A stretch of 64,000 nt of DNA. Origin: Halanaerobium saccharolyticum (GTDB lineage Bacteria > Bacillota > Halanaerobiia > Halanaerobiales > Halanaerobiaceae). The notes beneath the pieces were generated by a model. The model saw nothing but the letters and a program-made list of their open reading frames with translations. It was not told where the DNA came from and ran no database searches. Position 1 is the stretch's first letter, and each line of letters starts with the position of its first letter. The DNA lies in contig NZ_SNWX01000007.1 in NCBI RefSeq assembly GCF_004362045.1, positions 51,748 to 115,747 of the forward strand, written 5' to 3'. A program made the translations under genes and the position numbers. Shown here piece by piece: positions 36,248-45,619 of this stretch.

Positions 36248-37783
36248 TTAAGATTCATTAATCAATCCAGTAATTTTATTAATATAACACTGCTGAACAC
36301 CCTTATATTCTCCCAGTCCCTGCAGCTGAATCTCAACCTGATAACCCTCTGCTTCCAGCCTTTTTTTCCAGCTTAGCTCTTCCTCACCGGCCATATCATT
36401 TTGAGCATGATCTCCGGCCACCAGCATCAGAGGTGCCAGCTTTATTTTCTGATAATCTTTTTCCTTTAGTTTTTTTATAACCTGATCTAATTCTGGATAT
36501 CCTTCTACTGTACCTACATAATAATTAGCAAGGCCTTTATCTTTTAAAATATAATCAAAGGCAGAATAGACAGAATTAGCTGCATGCTGACTCCCATGTC
36601 CCATTAAAACTACTGCCTCTTTCTTTTTATCTTTAATCTTAATTTCGGCAGCTATTGTATCTGCCAGCTCAAAATAATCTTCAGTTTTTGTTAGTAAAGC
36701 CTGACCCGCTTTTAAAACTCTAAATTTATTTTTATATTTTTTAACAGCTTTAATCAAATCATGATATTCACTGCCATTAATAATATGTAAGGGCTGGACA
36801 ATAACCTGCTGATAATCCTCCCGGTATAATTTTTCTAATGCCTCTGCTGGATTATCTACAAAAATATTATCTCTTCGCTTTAATTTTTCAATAATCATCC
36901 CGGAAGTAAAGGCTCTTTTTAGATCATAATCCGGATAATTATTTGCAATCTCCGCTTCACAGGCAGCAATTGTTTTCTTTCTGGTTTCAGGATAACTGGT
37001 TCCAAAACTGACCACTAAAATTGCTTTTTTCTCTTTCTGAGATTTTCTAAACTGATGCGAAAATTTTTGGTCATATAATTTTGATTTTTGATAATCACTA
37101 TCCAGAAAATCTCCGACTAAGATTAGAGCTGTTTTTTTGATACCGGCTTTCTTAACTTCAGCCGCTATTTCGCCCAGAGTAGACCTGATCACTTTTTCCT
37201 CCGGCCAGGAGGCCTTAGATACTACTGCAGCAGGTGTTGCCAGCGGATATTCTGCCGCCAGATTATCTACAACTTCATCGATCATCTGCACACTTAAAAA
37301 GATAGCCATTGAAGCCTGATGCTGGGCCAAACTCTGCAGCTTTTCTTTTTCCGGGACTGAAGTTCTCCCGGCCTGTCTGCTTAAAATTACAGTCTGGGAA
37401 ACATCCGGTAGAGTATATTCTGCAGCTAAAGCTGCTGCAGCTGCCAGAAATGAACTGACTCCTGGAATTATCTCATATGATATCTCATTTTCCTCCAGTA
37501 AATCAATCTGTTCTTTTATTGCACCATAAATTGATGGATCTCCGGTATGAATTCTGGCTACATTTTTATCTTCTGCTGCAGCCTGCTTAATTATTTTTAT
37601 TACCTGATCCAGATTTAAATTAGCACTATTGTAAACTTTAGCAGATTTATTATATTTTAAAACTTCTCTATTGACCAGGGATCCCGCAAAAATTATAATC
37701 TCCGATGCTTCAATTGCTTTTTTACCTTTAATAGTTAATAGTTCCGGATCACCCGCACCGGCCCCAATTATATATACTTTCAT
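36248..37783 (-). CDS. cbiF-cbiK: Fused cobalt-precorrin-4 methyltransferase / sirohydrochlorin cobaltochelatase
   Basis: The 511-residue protein has a CbiF domain (1-245; start IIGAGAGDPELLTIKG, HTGDPSIYGAI near 97, PGVSSFLAAAAAL near 123) followed by a CbiK-type chelatase domain (about 255-511; VVSFGTSYPETRKKT, PLHIINGSEYHDL near 340, MGHGSQHAANSVY near 405, APLMLVAGDHAQND near 463). CbiK loads Co2+ into sirohydrochlorin early; CbiF methylates C11 later. The fusion is read through with no internal stop. It abuts cbiL (1-nt gap). Confidence 0.94.
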   Translation of the reverse strand: MKVYIIGAGAGDPELLTIKGKKAIEASEIIIFAGSLVNREVLKYNKSAKVYNSANLNLDQVIKIIKQAAAEDKNVARIHTGDPSIYGAIKEQIDLLEENEISYEIIPGVSSFLAAAAALAAEYTLPDVSQTVILSRQAGRTSVPEKEKLQSLAQHQASMAIFLSVQMIDEVVDNLAAEYPLATPAAVVSKASWPEEKVIRSTLGEIAAEVKKAGIKKTALILVGDFLDSDYQKSKLYDQKFSHQFRKSQKEKKAILVVSFGTSYPETRKKTIAACEAEIANNYPDYDLKRAFTSGMIIEKLKRRDNIFVDNPAEALEKLYREDYQQVIVQPLHIINGSEYHDLIKAVKKYKNKFRVLKAGQALLTKTEDYFELADTIAAEIKIKDKKKEAVVLMGHGSQHAANSVYSAFDYILKDKGLANYYVGTVEGYPELDQVIKKLKEKDYQKIKLAPLMLVAGDHAQNDMAGEEELSWKKRLEAEGYQVEIQLQGLGEYKGVQQCYINKITGLINES

Positions 37784-38494
37784 TTAAATCCCCTTTCTTT
37801 TTACAATCATTAGTGTCAGGTATTCAATTTTCTTATTTTTAAATACTTCTATGTTTTCGGTATAAAATTCATCTTCAAAACCACATTTGCTTGCAATAAG
37901 TACATTTTCCTTTAATCCCAATTTCTCCAGAACAGGGTAGGCTATCTTAAAATTACGGCTCAACTTTAAAATAACCACTGTTTCAAATAAATTAAAGACC
38001 TTTTCTATATGCTCTTCATTTTTTAACTCAGATAAGATAGCTGTATTTTCTTTCCCCTCTGCTAAAGGTAAATTATAGCTGGAAGCAGCAGTGGCAATAG
38101 AATTAATTCCCGGCACTGTTTCAATGTTAATTGAATTATCCCATTCTTGTATTTTTTTCAGCATATAAGCATAAGTACTGTACAAAAAGGGATCACCAAT
38201 GGTTACAAAAGCTACTGTTTTACCTTCTTCTAATAATTGATATATTTTTTGAGCAGCAGCAGAGCGTGATTGCTCTAATTCCTGCTTGTTTTTAGACATC
38301 TTAAATCTTAGTTTAATAACTCTATCTTTTAGATCGATCAAATTTGAAATAATCTCCAATGCCTTACTGGAGTCACTTTTAGTTGAGAGTGGGGTACAGA
38401 CATAATCAACTTCTTTTAAAATTTCTACTGCTTTTAAGGTAACTAAACCCGGTTCACCAACTCCAACTCCAATTCCATATAATTTTTTGGCCAA
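37784..38494 (-). CDS. cbiL: Cobalt-factor II / precorrin-2 C20-methyltransferase
   Basis: This 236-residue methylase has YGIGVGVGEPGLVTLKA near residue 5, IGDPFLYSTYAYM near 97, and TVPGINSIATAASSYNLPL near 121, all typical of CbiL/CobI. It methylates C20 of cobalt-factor II using SAM. It is followed without a gap by the CbiF-CbiK gene and lies 32 nt after cbiT. Confidence 0.94.
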   Translation of the reverse strand: MAKKLYGIGVGVGEPGLVTLKAVEILKEVDYVCTPLSTKSDSSKALEIISNLIDLKDRVIKLRFKMSKNKQELEQSRSAAAQKIYQLLEEGKTVAFVTIGDPFLYSTYAYMLKKIQEWDNSINIETVPGINSIATAASSYNLPLAEGKENTAILSELKNEEHIEKVFNLFETVVILKLSRNFKIAYPVLEKLGLKENVLIASKCGFEDEFYTENIEVFKNKKIEYLTLMIVKRKGI

Positions 38495-38526
38495 ATTGCA
38501 TCCTCCATTCAGTTGGTATATTTATA

Positions 38527-39123
38527 TTAAGTTTTAGCTGTTTTTACTGCACTAATAATATAAACTGGATTTAAAGCTCTAAACATCTGATAGTTACTAA
38601 TATTTTTAGTCCTGGTCACAGCAATATTTACAATATCCAGCTGATAGTTCAATTTTTCGAGCTCCTGCACAGCCGTTGTCAGGGTATTAATTGTAACAGC
38701 AGTTAAAACAATTCTACCAGCGTCTTTTAATTTTTGATCAACAGCCACAAGAATTGCAGGCAGGTGGCCACCACTACCGCCAATAAAAACTCTGTCAGCT
38801 TCCGGTAAATCAGAAATCCCCTCTGGAGCTTCCGTCTCTATTACTTCAATATTTTTTAATTTAAACTTTTTAACATTCCTTTTGATTAAGTTAAGAGCCT
38901 TCTTTTTTCTTTCCAGAGCATAAACTGTTCCTTCTTCTAAAAACAATCCCATCTCAACTGAAACACTGCCGCTCCCGGCTCCAATATCATATGCAGTCTG
39001 ATTTTTTTTAAGCCTTAACTTTGAAATGATCACAGATCTTACTTCTTCCTTGGTCATCGGCACTTCATCTCTGATAAAATAAGCATCCGGAATTCCAGGG
39101 GTATCAGCTTCCCATTCTCTCAT
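38527..39123 (-). CDS. cbiT: Cobalt-precorrin-6B C15-methyltransferase (decarboxylating)
   Basis: This protein of about 198 residues is a class I SAM methyltransferase: DIGAGSGSVSVEMGLF near residue 48 and the FIGGSGGHLPAI motif near 111. It methylates C15 and decarboxylates C12. I prefer ATG 39123, 5 nt after GAGAGGTGA; a longer in-frame reading begins 9 codons earlier within cbiE. Its start overlaps the cbiE 3' end by 20 nt. Confidence 0.92.
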   Translation of the reverse strand: MREWEADTPGIPDAYFIRDEVPMTKEEVRSVIISKLRLKKNQTAYDIGAGSGSVSVEMGLFLEEGTVYALERKKKALNLIKRNVKKFKLKNIEVIETEAPEGISDLPEADRVFIGGSGGHLPAILVAVDQKLKDAGRIVLTAVTINTLTTAVQELEKLNYQLDIVNIAVTRTKNISNYQMFRALNPVYIISAVKTAKT

Positions 39124-39781
39124 CAAGGTCACCTCTCTGCTTAAAATCAATTTCTCCTCTGCCCAGAATAATCATCACTGTCAGTTTTGAAAATGAAAGT
39201 TTTTTAATTTGTTCTGCACTGCCCACAGTAATTTTTTCCTCTGGATAAGAAAGATCTTCGAAAACACAGACTGTTTTATCTTCAATATTATTTTTTAATA
39301 AATAATCCGCAATTTTTGCAGGAGGAAATTTGTTATCGGTAAAAAATCCTACTTTACTTTCTTTTTTTAAAAGATCCACCAGTTCTTCCTTATTATCTTT
39401 ACCATGAAGACTGGTGATGCGCATGTCATTCCAGCTAATTTGAATTCTAGAAGCTGCCAGCTGTAAGGAGCTGATCCCGGGAATAACTTCTAAAATATCA
39501 GCCTCAATTTCTCGTTTTAAATAATTAAGTAAACTATATAAACCGGGATCCCCGGAAACTAAAACAGCAATTTTCTGCTGCTGATAATTATCCAGAATAT
39601 AGTTTTTAATTTCAGACAGAGGTAAGGTTATTTTAATTTTTTTAGCCTTCTGTTCAGCAAAAGTCTCTAAAGCTCTGCTGCCTCCGATTAGTACATCCAT
39701 TTTTTCTATAATTTTTTCTGTTTTATTCAACAAATAATCTCTGCTTCCCGGCCCGATTCCCAGTACATAAACTTTATTCAA
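39104..39781 (-). CDS. cbiE: Cobalt-precorrin-7 C5-methyltransferase
   Basis: This methylase of about 225 residues opens NKVYVLGIGPGSRDYLL and has VSGDPGLYSLLNYL near residue 75 and EVIPGISSLQLAASRI near 97. CbiE methylates C5 and works with CbiT on the same intermediate. The start is most likely TTG 39781, 9 nt after GAGGAGG, overlapping the cbiD end by 8 nt. Other TTG codons are in frame upstream, including one at 39787, so the exact start is uncertain. Confidence 0.9.
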   Translation of the reverse strand: MNKVYVLGIGPGSRDYLLNKTEKIIEKMDVLIGGSRALETFAEQKAKKIKITLPLSEIKNYILDNYQQQKIAVLVSGDPGLYSLLNYLKREIEADILEVIPGISSLQLAASRIQISWNDMRITSLHGKDNKEELVDLLKKESKVGFFTDNKFPPAKIADYLLKNNIEDKTVCVFEDLSYPEEKITVGSAEQIKKLSFSKLTVMIILGRGEIDFKQRGDLDERMGS

Positions 39782-40904
39782 AATCAAAATCCTCCTCTGC
39801 TTCTCTAGAGAGAGCAACAATCCCCTGATTTAAGGTGAAAATTACTGACTTACACTTAATCTTCTTTTCTAACTTCGCTTCTACTTTGCTGACTACTGCC
39901 TCACAAATATTTTGCAGAACCTTCTCCAGCTTATGAGCAAGCAGATAGTCTACCGCCTCTTCGGCAGTATTAATTGAAAAGATAGCTTCGATCACTTTCT
40001 GCTCTGCTCCCGCTAAAGCGGCATGGGCAGCAATAATTTCTCGACGACCATCTGCTACCTTACTGTGGGTATTAAAAATACCTCCGGCAACCTTGACAAT
40101 TTTACCAATATGACCGACCATTATAATCTCATCTATTTCGAGCTGGTCAACTTCTGCCAGCATAAAGCCAACAAAGTTACTCATCCTGATAATCTGTTCC
40201 TCTTTAAAACCGGCTGCCAGAGCCTCTTTTTTTCCATAATTACCGAAGACCAGAATAATTTTTTTATATCCCAGAGCGGCAGCCTGTCTCAATTCTACAG
40301 CCAGTGACTCTTTATAGGCTGACTCGGACATCGGCTCTACAATACCGCTTGTTCCCAGAATAGAGATTCCACCTTTAATTCCCAGTTTAGGGTTAAAAGT
40401 TTTTCTGGCAATTTCCACTCCTGCCGGGGCAGAAATAAGAACTTCAAGAACATTATTTTTCGGAAAAATATCTCTTACTGCTTTTTTTATCATTTCCCGG
40501 GGGACGGGATTAACTGCAGCCTGACCAATATCCAGCTGCAGTCCCGGTTTAGTCACCCGGCCAATTCCCTCACCAGCTTTGATTATAACTTTACTTTCAA
40601 CCAGAGCTTTATCTATTTTTATTCTTTTTAATTCAACTGTAATTTTTATACCATCTGTCTGATCTGGATCATCCCCGGCATCTTTGACAACTGCCGCCCG
40701 GGCCAGCTCCTGACTGTAAAAACAATCCTCAACTTCCATTTCAACCTCTATTTCTGCCGGAGTCTCAATCAGAACTTTTTTTACAGTTTTCTGCCTGCAT
40801 AACATTTCTGCTGCTGCCTTTGCAGCCCCGGCAGCCGTAGTTCCAGTAGTATAACCCAGCCTGTATTTTTTACCACCTTTTGTAATATAGCGTTCAAAAG
40901 CCAC
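39774..40904 (-). CDS. cbiD: Cobalt-precorrin-5B C1-methyltransferase
   Basis: This 376-residue protein has the CbiD opening GYTTGTTAAGAAKAAA near residue 18, VKDAGDDPDQTDG near 74, GIGRVTKPGLQLDIG-type near 110, and PMSESAYKESLAVELRQAA near 192. CbiD methylates C1 during ring contraction in the anaerobic pathway, which proves that this is the early-cobalt route. It starts with GTG 2 nt after the cbiC stop codon. Confidence 0.95.
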   Translation of the reverse strand: MAFERYITKGGKKYRLGYTTGTTAAGAAKAAAEMLCRQKTVKKVLIETPAEIEVEMEVEDCFYSQELARAAVVKDAGDDPDQTDGIKITVELKRIKIDKALVESKVIIKAGEGIGRVTKPGLQLDIGQAAVNPVPREMIKKAVRDIFPKNNVLEVLISAPAGVEIARKTFNPKLGIKGGISILGTSGIVEPMSESAYKESLAVELRQAAALGYKKIILVFGNYGKKEALAAGFKEEQIIRMSNFVGFMLAEVDQLEIDEIIMVGHIGKIVKVAGGIFNTHSKVADGRREIIAAHAALAGAEQKVIEAIFSINTAEEAVDYLLAHKLEKVLQNICEAVVSKVEAKLEKKIKCKSVIFTLNQGIVALSREAEEDFDFE

Positions 40905-40906
40905 AG

Positions 40907-41524
40907 CTAAGCCTCTAAATTATATAGAACAGAGTTAACAATAGAAGCAGCAATAGCACTACCACCTTTGCGGCCTTTTAAAGAAATATGTGGTATCTCA
41001 GTCTGCATCAATTCGTCTTTAGATTCAGCTGCTCCCACAAAACCGACTGGAGTTCCCACAATAAAATCAATTTTTTTACCCTTTTTACTTAAATTTATTA
41101 ATTCAAATAAAGCTGTGGGGGCATTACCTATCGCAAAAATTTTCTTACCCGGTAAGTCGATAGCTTTCCGCATGGCCATAATTGATCTTGTGAGAGAAGT
41201 TTCTGCTGCCTTTTCTCTAACATCCTGATTTCCAATAAAGCATTTTAATTCTCCTCCGTATTCAGCCAGTTTCCGCTCATTGATTCCCGCTTTAAGCATT
41301 GTAACATCAGTGATGATATCAGCTCCCTCTCGAATCAAATCACTCATAATTTCTATCGCATTCTGAGAAAACTTAACCTTTGAGGCCAATTTGGGCTCAG
41401 CCGAAGCGTGGATCACCCGTTTAATTGTTTTCAATTCTGAATCACTGCAGTCTAACTTACCTATTTCCTGATCAATCAATCTCATACTTTTGGCTTCAAT
41501 TTCTGCTGGATTATTATCTTTCAT
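40907..41524 (-). CDS. cbiC: Cobalt-precorrin-8 methylmutase
   Basis: This protein of about 205 residues moves a methyl group from C11 to C12 to form cobyrinic acid. The catalytic histidine is in KRVIHASAEP near residue 32, and GTPVGFVGAAESKDEL near 160 and LKGRKGGSAIAASIVN near 182 are conserved. I chose ATG 41524, 6 nt after AAGGAGG. It is followed 2 nt later by cbiD. Confidence 0.93.
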   Translation of the reverse strand: MKDNNPAEIEAKSMRLIDQEIGKLDCSDSELKTIKRVIHASAEPKLASKVKFSQNAIEIMSDLIREGADIITDVTMLKAGINERKLAEYGGELKCFIGNQDVREKAAETSLTRSIMAMRKAIDLPGKKIFAIGNAPTALFELINLSKKGKKIDFIVGTPVGFVGAAESKDELMQTEIPHISLKGRKGGSAIAASIVNSVLYNLEA

Positions 41525-41617
41525 TATTTCCTCCTTCTCGGCTTGTTCAAAATTTAAAAAAACCAAAAATTAATTAGTGTTAATGCTGAGTTCTAATTTT
41601 AAAAGATGCTTAAAAAT

Positions 41618-42130
41618 TTACTTTTCAATTCCGACTCTGGCCTTAACTCCCTTTTTATAATAATGCTTAATTTCTTTCATTTCTGTTACCAGATCGGCAT
41701 ATTCTATTACTTTATCATCTGCATAACGGCCGGTGATTACTACTTCTACCTCCGGATTCCGCTTTTCAATAACCTCGATTAACTCAGCTGCCGAAAAAAG
41801 TTGATAATAAACAGCAATATTTGCTTCATCCAGAATGACCAGCTCATATTCACCTGACTTTAAAATTTCTGCAACTTCCGCAAGCCCCTTCCGGGCTGCC
41901 TCAATATCTGCCTCTTCAGCTTTGCCGTTGATAAAATAATTTAAGCCATACTGCTTTATTTCAATTTTTTCAATCTTACTTAAGCTGTTTAATTCACTAT
42001 ATTTCATTCCTTTGACAAATTGCGCGATATAAACATTTTTTTCTGCTCCCACTGCCCTGACTGCCAGGCCGAAAGCGGCAGTTGTTTTTCCCTTACCGCT
42101 GCCAGTGTAAACATGGACCATTCCACTCAT
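41618..42130 (-). CDS. cobO: Corrinoid adenosyltransferase (CobO/BtuR type)
   Basis: This 170-residue protein has a P-loop GSGKGKTTAAFG near residue 11, VYIAQFVKGMKYSEL near 34 and LVILDEANIAVYYQL near 95, typical of the CobA/BtuR family. It transfers the adenosyl group from ATP to reduced cob(I)alamin or its precursors. It lies 12 nt after the first cbiP gene and about 93 nt before cbiC, and starts with a good AGGTGGTG ribosome site. Confidence 0.94.
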   Translation of the reverse strand: MSGMVHVYTGSGKGKTTAAFGLAVRAVGAEKNVYIAQFVKGMKYSELNSLSKIEKIEIKQYGLNYFINGKAEEADIEAARKGLAEVAEILKSGEYELVILDEANIAVYYQLFSAAELIEVIEKRNPEVEVVITGRYADDKVIEYADLVTEMKEIKHYYKKGVKARVGIEK

Positions 42131-42142
42131 CTATTACACCAC

Positions 42143-43666
42143 CTAATTATCAAAAATTATTTTATATAATTCTTCAAGATCAATATGTTTTCTAAACTCT
42201 GCTGCCAGATAGTTATAATTATCTTCTCTGATCTCAGCCGCAGTTTTTGCTGGTTCTGAATCTGGGCTTAAACCCTTTTTAGTAAGAAGATGATTAATTA
42301 ATGACTTTCTAAAACCGTCATTTTTGAAAATATCATGTAGATATGTACCCCAGACATTTCCACTTTCATTTACTGTTCCATCAAAGACAATCTTCTCTAC
42401 CTCACCAGATTTCTGTCTGTTTAACTTAAATACTGGCTGCTGCCCACTGACTCTAATAGTTTTTCCCTGATGAATTTCAAAACCAGTTAAAACTTGCTCC
42501 CTGCCGCTTTTGAAAAATTTAAGCTTATTTAAACTCTCTGCCCTGACCTGTCTGGTTACTTTTTTAGCTTCCAGAACAGTTCTGATCTGTAACAGCGAAA
42601 GCCCCTCAATTTCCTGCCCGCTTCCTTCCAGATTATCCGGATCAGAAATTTTCTGGCCCAGCATCTGATAACCACCACAAATCCCGATAATTTCTGTGCC
42701 CTTCTCGGCCTGCTTGATAATTTCTGCAGCCAGTTTTGAGTCATATAGAAACTGCAGGTCGTTAATAGTTGTTTTAGAACCGGGCAAAATAATTAAATCA
42801 GGCTCTTTAAGTTCAGCTTCTTTTTTTACATATCTTATTTGTACATCTTTTTCGGTCTTAAAATAATCAAAATCTGTAAAGTTCGACATCCCCAGATAGG
42901 CAATCACAGCGATGTCAATCTTATAATCCTGATTACTGTAAATTTGCTGCTGCAGACTATCTTCTGAAGGTAAATTAAGCTTATCTAAATAGGGCATAAC
43001 TCCCAGAACTTTTTTTCCGGTCTGTTTTTCTATTAACTCGACTCCGGACTTAAAAGCCTCAGGCTCACCTCTAAATTTATTGACTATAATTCCTTTAACT
43101 CGCTTTCTTTCATTTTCAGTCAGTAAATCTAAGGTACCAACAATTGAGGCAAAAACTCCCCCTTTATCAATATCTGCAACCAGGATCACAGGTGCCGCAG
43201 CTATTTCAGCTGCTTTCATATTAACCAGATCCTTATCTCTTAGATTTACTTCAGCCGGATTGCCGCCACCCTCTAAAACTAAAAGATCATAATTCGCTTT
43301 TAATTCAGAAACAGCCTCTTTTATAATTTTAAGCAGTCTCTCTTTTTCGGCAAAATAAGCAGCTGCCTTCATATTTTTAAATACTTCTCCCTTTAAAATA
43401 ATTTGGGACATATCATCAGCAATCGGCTTCATTAAAATTGGGCTCATATTAACCTCAACCTCTACTTTTGCCGCCTCTGCCTGCACGACCTGTGCAACTG
43501 CAATTTCTTTACCTTCTTTTGTGATATAAGAATTTAAAGACATATTTTGAGATTTAAAGGGGGCTGCCCTGTATCCATCCTGAGCCAGAACCCTGCAGAG
43601 AGCTGCTGCCAGAATACTTTTCCCGGCATCTGAGGCTGTACCCTGAATCATAACTGCATCTGCCAT
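42143..43666 (-). CDS. cbiP: Adenosylcobyric acid synthase, paralogue 1 (canonical)
   Basis: This 507-residue glutamine-dependent amidotransferase has the ATP-binding GTASDAGKS (near 8), FKSQNMSLNSY (near 37), DIDKGGVFAS (near 165), and the amidotransferase nucleophile ICGGYQMLG (near 328) with catalytic histidine in GTYLHDIF (near 440). CbiP amidates side chains b, d, e and g of adenosylcobyrinate diamide. It is preceded 4 nt upstream by a second cbiP-like gene. Motifs agree with the family consensus, so this copy is the likely true CbiP. Confidence 0.95.
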   Translation of the reverse strand: MADAVMIQGTASDAGKSILAAALCRVLAQDGYRAAPFKSQNMSLNSYITKEGKEIAVAQVVQAEAAKVEVEVNMSPILMKPIADDMSQIILKGEVFKNMKAAAYFAEKERLLKIIKEAVSELKANYDLLVLEGGGNPAEVNLRDKDLVNMKAAEIAAAPVILVADIDKGGVFASIVGTLDLLTENERKRVKGIIVNKFRGEPEAFKSGVELIEKQTGKKVLGVMPYLDKLNLPSEDSLQQQIYSNQDYKIDIAVIAYLGMSNFTDFDYFKTEKDVQIRYVKKEAELKEPDLIILPGSKTTINDLQFLYDSKLAAEIIKQAEKGTEIIGICGGYQMLGQKISDPDNLEGSGQEIEGLSLLQIRTVLEAKKVTRQVRAESLNKLKFFKSGREQVLTGFEIHQGKTIRVSGQQPVFKLNRQKSGEVEKIVFDGTVNESGNVWGTYLHDIFKNDGFRKSLINHLLTKKGLSPDSEPAKTAAEIREDNYNYLAAEFRKHIDLEELYKIIFDN

Positions 43667-43670
43667 TTAA

Positions 43671-45224
43671 TCACCTTCTACTTAAATTTAATAATTTATC
43701 AGTGTCAATATTTTCTGCAACCATATCTGCCAGACGGTCAATATTTTTTTCAATTTCTTTTTGATAATTATACTTATTTTGGCCTGATTTTATAGAATGT
43801 TTATTTCTTAAATTTTTTAAAACCGCACTGCGAAAATTATCATTATCAAATAAACCATGCAGATAAGTTCCAAAACAATTACCTGCCTGATTGACTGCTC
43901 CATCTTTAAAATTTACTTTTCTATCAGATCTCTCAATTATTCTAAATAATTCTTGAGTCTGATTTAAATATTCTGTCTGTCCCATATGAATTTCATAGCC
44001 TCTCATAATCTCCTGAGAATTAAAATCCGGCAGCCCGTTTTTGAGCTGCTGATTTGAATTCAATTTTACTTTTACCTGATGGGTGGTTTTTTCCTTTAAA
44101 AATTCTGTCTTTATATCAAGTAAACCCAGACCTTCAATTTCTTTGATATTTCCCTCGGTACCATGTCTGTCGATTAATTTTTGGCCGAGCATCTGAAAAC
44201 CCCCACAGATACCGATTATCACAATTCCTGCCTGATCTGCTTTTTTGATCTCTGCTGCCAGACCGCTCTGTTTTAAAAATTTAAGATCTTTAGTAGTTGT
44301 TTTAGTTCCCGGTATAATTATTAAATCAAAATTAAGCAAATTTTTGTTGCTGGCAACATACTCCAGTTTGAGATTTGCTTCCATCTTCAGGCTGTTAAAA
44401 TCACTGAAATTTGAAATGTGAGGTAATTTAATTACTGCAATTTTTATGCAATCATTATCATTATTCTTGTTATATATATTATTATCCAATTTTAAAGAAG
44501 CCGAATCTTCTTCCGGCAAATTAAGATCTTTAAGATAGGGTAAAACCCCTAGAACTTCTTTTTTAGTATAGTTTTCTAAAAAATCAACTGCTGGTTTTAA
44601 TAAATCAAAATCTCCCCTAAATTTATTGATTATCAATCCTTTTATCAGCTTCTTATGAGCTGGAGATAAAAGTTTTAGGGTCCCGACTAAAGAAGCAAGA
44701 CAGCCGCCTTTTTCAATACTGCTGATTAAAAGAACCGGAGAATTATAAATTTCGGCTGTAAACATATTGGCAAAATCCGGAGTAGTTCTATTAATTTCGG
44801 CAGGACTTCCTGCTCCCTCAATAATTATAAGATCATTTTCCTGTCTCAGTCTTTTAAGTGAATCTTTAATTGCCCGCTCATAAATTCTAAGATAATCATT
44901 TTTCTTTTTTTGATAATTAACTCTTTGATCTACCTGACCGTTAATGATAATCTGACACTGGCCATCTCCCATTGCTTTAACTAAAATCGGCTGCATATCT
45001 ACAGTCACTTCTCTAAAGGCAGCTCTGGCCTGCAGAGCCTGAGCAATACCAATTTCTCTGCCTTTTTTTGTGATGTAGGAATTAAGGGACATATTCCAGG
45101 CTTTAAAAGGCACAGTTTTAAGGCCTTTTCTGGCAAAAATTCTGCACAAGGCTGTAACAAAAAGGCTTTTACCAGCATCAGAAGCAGTTCCCTGAATCAT
45201 TAAAGTTCCTGTTTTATTTTTCAT
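43671..45224 (-). CDS. CbiP-like amidotransferase, divergent paralogue 2
   Basis: This 517-residue protein shares CbiP architecture: GTASDAGKS, an ICGGFQMLG nucleophile (near 336), and GTYLHGLF histidine motif. It differs at conserved ATP-domain positions: FKAWNMSLNSY has Trp for the usual Gln, and SSIEKGGCLAS replaces DIDKGGVFAS. It also has an insertion near residue 250. It retains the amidotransferase triad, so it likely still amidates a corrinoid or a related acid. It is the first gene behind the AdoCbl riboswitch. Division of labour with the canonical copy is inference; a non-cobalamin substrate is also possible. Confidence 0.88.
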   Translation of the reverse strand: MKNKTGTLMIQGTASDAGKSLFVTALCRIFARKGLKTVPFKAWNMSLNSYITKKGREIGIAQALQARAAFREVTVDMQPILVKAMGDGQCQIIINGQVDQRVNYQKKKNDYLRIYERAIKDSLKRLRQENDLIIIEGAGSPAEINRTTPDFANMFTAEIYNSPVLLISSIEKGGCLASLVGTLKLLSPAHKKLIKGLIINKFRGDFDLLKPAVDFLENYTKKEVLGVLPYLKDLNLPEEDSASLKLDNNIYNKNNDNDCIKIAVIKLPHISNFSDFNSLKMEANLKLEYVASNKNLLNFDLIIIPGTKTTTKDLKFLKQSGLAAEIKKADQAGIVIIGICGGFQMLGQKLIDRHGTEGNIKEIEGLGLLDIKTEFLKEKTTHQVKVKLNSNQQLKNGLPDFNSQEIMRGYEIHMGQTEYLNQTQELFRIIERSDRKVNFKDGAVNQAGNCFGTYLHGLFDNDNFRSAVLKNLRNKHSIKSGQNKYNYQKEIEKNIDRLADMVAENIDTDKLLNLSRR

Positions 45225-45249
45225 ATTTCTAAACTCCTTAAAAAGTAGA

Positions 45250-45279
45250 TAAAAAAAATCCCAACCCTCAGGTTGAGAT
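45250..45279 (-). terminator. Riboswitch-linked intrinsic terminator
   Basis: On the minus strand a 9-bp stem (ATCTCAACC with GGTTGGGAT, loop TGAG) is followed by eight T residues. It lies between the AdoCbl aptamer and the cbiP paralogue, so adenosylcobalamin binding should stop transcription of the cobalamin block. Confidence 0.88.
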
Positions 45280-45394
45280 TAAAGTATATAATCATAATTA
45301 AAGTTACTAAATTAAAAATCTGATAACCTTAACAAGCAGCTAAATTAAATGATTATCTACCTGATACCTGTTCCCGAGGTCACTTGTAGATTAT

Positions 45395-45560
45395 ATAAAA
45401 GGCAGGTCTCCTGACTTCTGATTTAATATTTAGATTTTAACCTTCCCTGTAATCTAATTACAGGTGGTATAACAAAATCTAAAGATCAGTTACAGTGGCG
45501 GGCCCGCTCAGGATTTTAACCTGATTCCCTATTCTCTTCAGCCGTGGCTAAAGCACCTTT
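45395..45560 (-). ncRNA. Adenosylcobalamin (cobalamin) riboswitch
   Basis: On the minus strand the leader contains GGTGCTTTAGCCACGGC, GGGAATCAGG, the B12 box core CCTGAGCGGGCCCGCCACTG, and closes with GAAGTCAGGAGACCTGCC. These are the conserved elements of the AdoCbl aptamer in the right order. A terminator follows about 115 nt downstream. The arrangement is that of a transcriptional OFF switch for the cbiP-to-cblS block. Confidence 0.96.
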
Positions 45561-45571
45561 TTATATAAAAT

Positions 45572-45600
45572 ATTTTATTTTAAAAATAAATGTTTAACAA
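45572..45600 (-). promoter_or_regulatory. Cobalamin operon promoter
   Basis: On the minus strand, TTGTTA (45600-45595) and TAAAAT (45577-45572) are spaced by 17 nt, with transcription expected to start a few bases before the AdoCbl aptamer. Confidence 0.65.
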
Positions 45601-45619
45601 ACTATATTTTAACTATATA

